Below, piece by piece: positions 59,688-64,000 of a DNA stretch of 64,000 bases; the stretch's first letter is position 1, and each line of letters begins with the position of its first letter. The notes under the pieces are model-generated. The model was not told where the DNA came from. It saw only the letters and a list, made by a program, of their open reading frames with translations, and did not search any database. Position numbers and translations under genes: made by a program. Where the stretch lies: contig OZ024835.1 of assembly GCA_964016985.1 (NCBI GenBank), positions 63,386,828 to 63,450,827 of the forward strand, read 5' to 3'. The DNA comes from Anodontia alba (Eukaryota; Mollusca; Bivalvia; Lucinida; Lucinidae).

Positions 59688-59969
59688 CTCCTGAGTTTGT
59701 GAAACGACTTCCTGCTGAAGAAACAGTAGAAGAAGGCACTACTGTGAGTTTTGCCTGCAAGATCGTGGGATTCCCGAAACCAACAGTCACATGGTACAAA
59801 GATGATGACGTCATTGGGGAAGACAGTAGGGCAAAAATAGATGTGGATGAGAACGGAATACATTCCATTAGTCTCAAAGACATCTCTAAGTGCGACGGAG
59901 GGGTATATAAATGCAAAGCATCAAATTTGGAAGGTTCGTCTGCAAATAGCCTGTATGTGTCAGTGAAAG
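59688..59969 (+). CDS. Exon encoding one I-set immunoglobulin domain
   Basis: Acceptor CATCTTTCAG, donor AAAG|GTATTA. It is 282 bp with phase 1 at both ends, the standard design of a single-domain Ig exon. The 94 residues form a full I-set fold: PEFVKRLP at the start, VEEGTTVSFAC (Cys 24), VTWYKDD (Trp 36), a strand with SISLKDI, then the D-G-G-V-Y-K-C motif (Cys 76) and the closing SLYVSV strand. The style is that of cytoplasmic muscle and cytoskeletal Ig proteins (titin, twitchin, MLCK, palladin), but one domain does not identify the gene. No further Ig or Fn3 exon was seen to the right edge. Confidence 0.88.
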
Positions 59970-60283
59970 GTATTATAGTAGTTTTCCTACTCCTAGATAT
60001 GGGCGTGGCTTGCCTCTGCTTACGTGGTGTTGGCTAGATATGGGCGTGGTTTGCCCGTGCTTACTTCATGTTGTCGTAGTTAGAAATGGCTGCTGCATAA
60101 TGGTAATGTACATGTATGAGTCACGTGACAAGAAAAGGGTGTAACCTACGATATCATCTTGCTCTACACAGAATTTTATATTGACTGATTTCCGAGTAAC
60201 GTTTTCATTGGAAATTTGGCACCGAAAAGTAACGGGGAACGGATACACTTTATGGGAGAAAATTCTGTCAAAATATTTTGTCC

Positions 60284-60375
60284 CCTTCTTAAAAGGGGTC
60301 TACTCTACAAGGACAGAATTTGCTCCCTAGGGGAGCCAATTCTTTCCTTGTGGTGCAGATACTTTTTTTTTAAAG
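60284..60375. repeat. HE element
   Basis: CCCCTTCTTAAAAGGGGTCT, GGACAGAATTTGCTCCCTAG / GGGAGCCAATTCTTTCCTTG. Confidence 0.75.
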
Positions 60376-60675
60376 TGGCTTTGGATGCAAGATGCAGTCA
60401 GGAAGTCATTTAAAACAATAGCGGAAAATGCACCAAGTGTAATCAGTCCCATTAAAGCCTGCAAGGCCCAAATATTGTCTGGATGAGATGAGATGTCCCA
60501 TACACGTGTAGTATGGCGGAGCTTGCAGAGTTTAATATGCCTTAGGGTATGTCTCATTACGACACCCCCCCCCCCCCCCCCCTCCCGTATTGGGTTAACC
60601 TTTTTCTCAGAGCGTGACTCAGTTTTCTTTTGGTAGTTTAGACTTACTTATAATGAATGGATACTAGTTTTAGGC

Positions 60676-60888
60676 TTAACCCTGGTCCTGCTGAACCCGG
60701 GTATATCCTGTCTTTACAAACAGTGTAGATCCAGATCAGTTAGCTTCTTTAGAAGCCAACTGATCTGGATCTACACTGTTTGTCATTAAGTATGTGAATT
60801 TGTATCAACAACCCGATCAAACAATCTGATAGGCTGAAAATTAGAAGTGGGCGCGGCATCTTAATTTATTCAGCATGACAAGGGTTAA
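60676..60888 (+). mobile_element. PB element with TTAA on both sides
   Basis: TTAACCCTGGTCCTGCTGAA / TTCAGCATGACAAGGGTTAA (TTAA 60676-60679 and 60885-60888). Long central arms ACAGTGTAGATCCAGATCAG / CTGATCTGGATCTACACTGT: the most intact copy here. Confidence 0.88.
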
Positions 60889-61374
60889 TTAAAGTGAATG
60901 GATACTCTTCAAAGGAACGTTGTTGTTGTCTCTTCATGGGGAGACCACTGTAGAAGAAAAGAATTTGATTTCCTGGTATATGAATCCCTTGTCATACCGG
61001 GCTACTCTGGAAATACATTATTCCCTTGCAGTGCATTTCACGGTGTCAAGCCACGTCAGACTTTCTTTGAAAACTTACCCGATTCTATCTGTGAAAGGTA
61101 TGGACTCTATCTGCTCCTAGTTGTCCCATAAAGATAAAACAAATGCGTATATATAATGTTTTCCACTTTTGCGCAGATATCATAAATAGTGTCATGAGAT
61201 CCCCGATAGAGTCCGAACCGGTTAGACACCGTGTATTTACCACTGCGATTACTTCCATCACGTAAATTTCCTTAGACTGTTCACTGAAAAAGGTCGGAGC
61301 CTAAATTTGCGCAAGCATGTTATGGAGGTTCCGAAGTTGAAAACTGAACCTTTCACCCGCTGTTTGGAAATAGA

Positions 61375-61550
61375 CCATACAGCATTTAAAATATTTTTCT
61401 TATTTTTCAAAGAAAATAAGACGTGACATTGCATCCCAAGAGAAAATTAAATGAAATATCAAGTCTTATTTTCTAAGCAAAATAATAAAAAACAATATCA
61501 ATAGCTTTCTTCTGATGGTTTAGCCTTCAGAGTGCTAAAGCTAAAGTGTA
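61375..61550. repeat. HC-type fold-back
   Basis: TTTCTTATTTTTCAAAGAAA, AATAAGACGTGACATTGCAT / AAATATCAAGTCTTATTTTC; CTTCAGAGTGCTAAAG at the right. Confidence 0.55.
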
Positions 61551-61913
61551 TACAAGTATTAGCTTTCACAAAAAGCTTGGTCTACAAGTCTTTTGTGAAG
61601 CTAATACTTGGTTAAAATAACGTTGAGCAGTCTAGAGAAAATAGCATTGGACCAGTCCATGACCTTTGATAAAGTGCTTCCGGGGCAATGGCAAACTCTA
61701 AGATTGGGCGTAGACAATGAGGCAGACACGTAATGTTCAAAGTTAGGATGACCTCCCTTTCAGGCGTATCCACTCACACCAAGCTGATTATAGTTTGAAT
61801 GAACACATATTAGTACCGAAGAATGTCTACTGACCATGACGTTGCATGGATTTCTATATTAAACTTTGAAATTTCAGTATTCCTTGTGTGACTTAAAGGT
61901 CAGTAAACAGTCA

Positions 61914-62012
61914 TCCCAGCGGGCACATGACGTTTATACAACGTCGCATCAACATCGCTGCATCGTCATGACGTTTCATCGACGTTGAATCAATGCTGTG
62001 TGCCCGCTGGGA
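61914..62012. mobile_element. AC palindromic element
   Basis: CATCCCAGCGGGCACATGAC / GCTGTGTGCCCGCTGGGAT; ACGTCGCATCAACATCGCTG inside. Confidence 0.78.
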
Positions 62013-62033
62013 TCAGTTTAGAGCAACCAAACT

Positions 62034-62278
62034 GGGCCCAGTTGTTCAAAGCGTCGTTAGCTTAACGAGCTCGTTAAGGATCATTTTGTTAACTGTTTTA
62101 GCGGATACAATATACAATATTCTGAAATTTTTTGCTGAAAAAATGTGAGTAGCTTTTGCACTGCAAAAGCTACTCACATTTTTTCAGCAAAAAATTTCAG
62201 CATATTTGTGTATCACTCGATGTAAATTTTAACGAATCGTTAACTAACGACGTCGTTAACTTTGAACAACTGGGCCCA
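62034..62278. mobile_element. GGGCCCAGTTGTTC-ended inverted-repeat element
   Basis: TGGGCCCAGTTGTTCAAAGC / CTTTGAACAACTGGGCCCA; CGTCGTTAGCTTAACGAGC / AACTAACGACGTCGTTAAC; centre AAATGTGAGTAGCTTTTGCA / TGCAAAAGCTACTCACATTT, nearly perfect. Confidence 0.85.
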
Positions 62279-62506
62279 GATTTTTCGCTTTGACCTCTCT
62301 GTACAGTTTAGGCATGGCAGTCAGAAAATCCTGCATTTCACGTGAGACGTCTATTCGCTCACCTTTACAGGTAAACACCTGTGTTGCGTTCAGCAGTGAT
62401 AGCGAATGTTTTGCTCCGGATCCCTGAACCAACAGGATTACGGATCTAGTGCAAAACACTCGCGAGTAACTTGCTATTCTGAATTCAGCCCTGTTTACGC
62501 AGTAAC

Positions 62507-62615
62507 ATCCCAGCTAGCATTCTACGTAAATCTACATCGGGCCGTCATCGGCCCGTCAGCTACCCTGACGGGCCGATGACGGCCCGATATAGATTTACGT
62601 AGAATGCTGACTGGG
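62507..62615. mobile_element. Palindromic element with CCCAGC-type ends
   Basis: ATCCCAGCTAGCATTCTACG / CGTAGAATGCTGACTGGGAT; inner CGGGCCGTCATCGGCCCGTC / GACGGGCCGATGACGGCCCG. Almost perfect arms of about 52 bp. Confidence 0.82.
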
Positions 62616-63016
62616 ATATGCTTATAAATGTTATAATCAAAAAGTTAAAGCGACAGGTCAGTTTTGTTCCATAATTTTGTATCTGAATGCATATGATAAG
62701 GTAAATGTTTACTGACCATGACGGTGCACGGTATTCCCATGTTAAACATTGACATTTAAATGTTCCCTGTGTGACTTAATGGACAGTAAACAGTCTTCTC
62801 TTTAATCTTACGTGTATAAAATCGATGGCTATTTACTGACCACCGCGTCACACGAGAAATACTGAAACCATTCGAATCTAGGAAATCCCAAACTACGTCA
62901 TGGTCAGTAAACATTCATCGGTTTGATTATAGCCTTAAAGATTTTAGTGGCGCTGTGGTGAACGTAGACTCGCCGTGTTTAGCCTAAATACTCTGACAGA
63001 CCTGTCCTAGCTAACA

Positions 63017-63190
63017 GAGTAGATCCAGACCAGTCATCACAGGACGCGGTGTATGAGCAGGGTCTACTTTGACATAAATCTGCACTTTTTTAGACAAATC
63101 AACACTAGTCAAATGGATTTGTCCAAATTTTAGGACAAGTATAGTAATGAGTTGAGGTGTCAGAATATTTAGAGTAAATAAGGTAAATGG
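63017..63190. mobile_element. HA element, decayed
   Basis: AGTAGATCCAGACCAGTCAT / GAGCAGGGTCTACTTTGAC, then ATTTTAGGACAAGTATAGTA and AGAGTAAATAAGGTAA, as in the HA right flank at 31533. Confidence 0.6.
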
Positions 63191-63251
63191 ATTGCTCATA
63201 TTCGCTTATATTCCGTTCACTGACAACAGGGATATCTAGATAGTTTTTGTC

Positions 63252-63465
63252 TTAACCCTCGTCCTGCTGAACGCGGATATCCCTGCCTTTGCAAAAAGGG
63301 AAGAGCCAGATCAGTTGGCTTCTTCGGGAAGCCAGCTGATCTGGATCTACACTGTTTGACATTAAGTATGTGAGCCTGTATCAACAACCTGGATCTAGTA
63401 ATCTGATCGGCTGAAAATTAGAAGTGAGCGTGGTATCTTAAATTATTCATCATGGCAAGAATTAA
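63252..63465 (+). mobile_element. PB element with TTAA on both sides
   Basis: TTAACCCTCGTCCTGCTGAA / CATCATGGCAAGAATTAA. Centre GTTGGCTTCTTCGGGAAGCCAGC. Confidence 0.8.
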
Positions 63466-63686
63466 TATATGTTGTGTACTTATAAGCACAGAAGTTTGAT
63501 ATTATATTTTTGTCTTTCTTTTTTTTTTCATTAGTCCTATATAATTTTTAAAAAATCGTAGTGGCATTTATGTAATGAAAATTAAACTTCAAGCTCCTGT
63601 GCTTATTAGAATCTAATTTTGATACTTAATCGAAGCATCTCGGCTATCTTGTTACATGCAGACCAAATTGACCTAGGTTCGCTTCA

Positions 63687-63961
63687 TCACGAAAACATGC
63701 CTATATAATTTTGACCCCTTAAACCCCACTTTTATATAGTAAAACTGGGGTTTACAGGGTATACATTATTTTTCTTATTTCTGCTCAAAAACATAGATTG
63801 TGGGTACTCGTTAGAACCGCCTCACTGAGGCGGTTCTAACGAGTACCCACAATCTATATTTTGAGCAGAAATGGGAAAATATCAGTTTTTTTTATCTGAA
63901 ATTTTCAGTTTTTGGAGGTGAAATTTTCCAGTATATATTTGAATAGTCGTGTTTTCGTAAT
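63687..63961 (-). mobile_element. HB2 element, reverse orientation
   Basis: ATCACGAAAACATGCCTATA / GAATAGTCGTGTTTTCGTAA; hairpin CGTTAGAACCGCCTCACTGAGGCGGTTCTAACG. Confidence 0.85.
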
Positions 63962-64000
63962 GTTGACCCTTATATTTACTGTTCACCAGGATATGCTTTA

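Overview
This window is animal nuclear DNA, AT-rich and almost entirely non-coding. It is best read as introns and intergenic DNA of a lophotrochozoan, most likely a bivalve mollusc. The grounds are an animal mitochondrial assembly gene split into short exons by 2-5 kb introns, GT-AG splice sites, a tRNA-headed SINE, a DIRS-type retroelement and very many short fold-back elements of the kind common in bivalve genomes. The species cannot be read from the sequence.

Two host genes can be built, both on the + strand and mostly from exons too short to stand out as open reading frames. (1) 6121-22307 carries six exons encoding the last 195 residues of UQCC1, a mitochondrial complex III assembly factor. 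Splice phases match at every junction and the sixth exon ends in a stop; the N-terminal exons lie upstream of, or unseen in, this window. A decayed copy of the last-exon tail follows the stop. (2) 45774-45909 looks like a first coding exon (ATG, 45 codons, GT donor, phase 1). 59688-59969 is a phase 1-1 exon holding one complete I-set immunoglobulin domain. Together they suggest the start of an intracellular Ig-domain gene that runs off the right edge.

Layout. 1-2.2 kb: decayed fold-backs. 2.2-5.6 kb: a deleted DIRS-like element that keeps its inverted terminal repeats and internal complementary region. 6.1-22.4 kb: UQCC1, its introns filled with hairpin elements, SINEs, a splice-donor minisatellite (6.19-7.28 kb) and two long-period tandem arrays (10.0-11.8 and 15.1-15.6 kb). 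24.9-26.5 kb: an old minisatellite broken up by insertions. 27-45 kb: a dense mixture of fold-back families, a TTAA-flanked element with others nested inside it, and a 42-bp tandem array. 48.6-50.1 kb: a joined SINE and LINE fragment bounded by a 14-bp duplication. 51-64 kb: more fold-backs, a 600-bp tandem duplication with CA tracts, phased ACGT palindromes and the Ig exon.

Repeat labels used below: HA, arms with CAAACAGTG and GATCAGAC; HB, arms with ACATATGTTGTGGGTACT; HB2, a longer element with ACATAGATTGTGGGTACT; HC, ends with CAGCAGACGACA; HD, arms with GATCAGACTGCGC; HE, arms with GGTCTACTCT and GAATTTGCTCCC; MF, ends GGCTCCATATTCC; PB, TTAA-flanked with CCCTTGTCCTGCTGAA; PG, ends like ACAGTTGACTCTCGC; AC, phased ACGT palindromes. 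All comparisons are by eye within this window, so family names are inferences and boundaries are good to a few bases at best.
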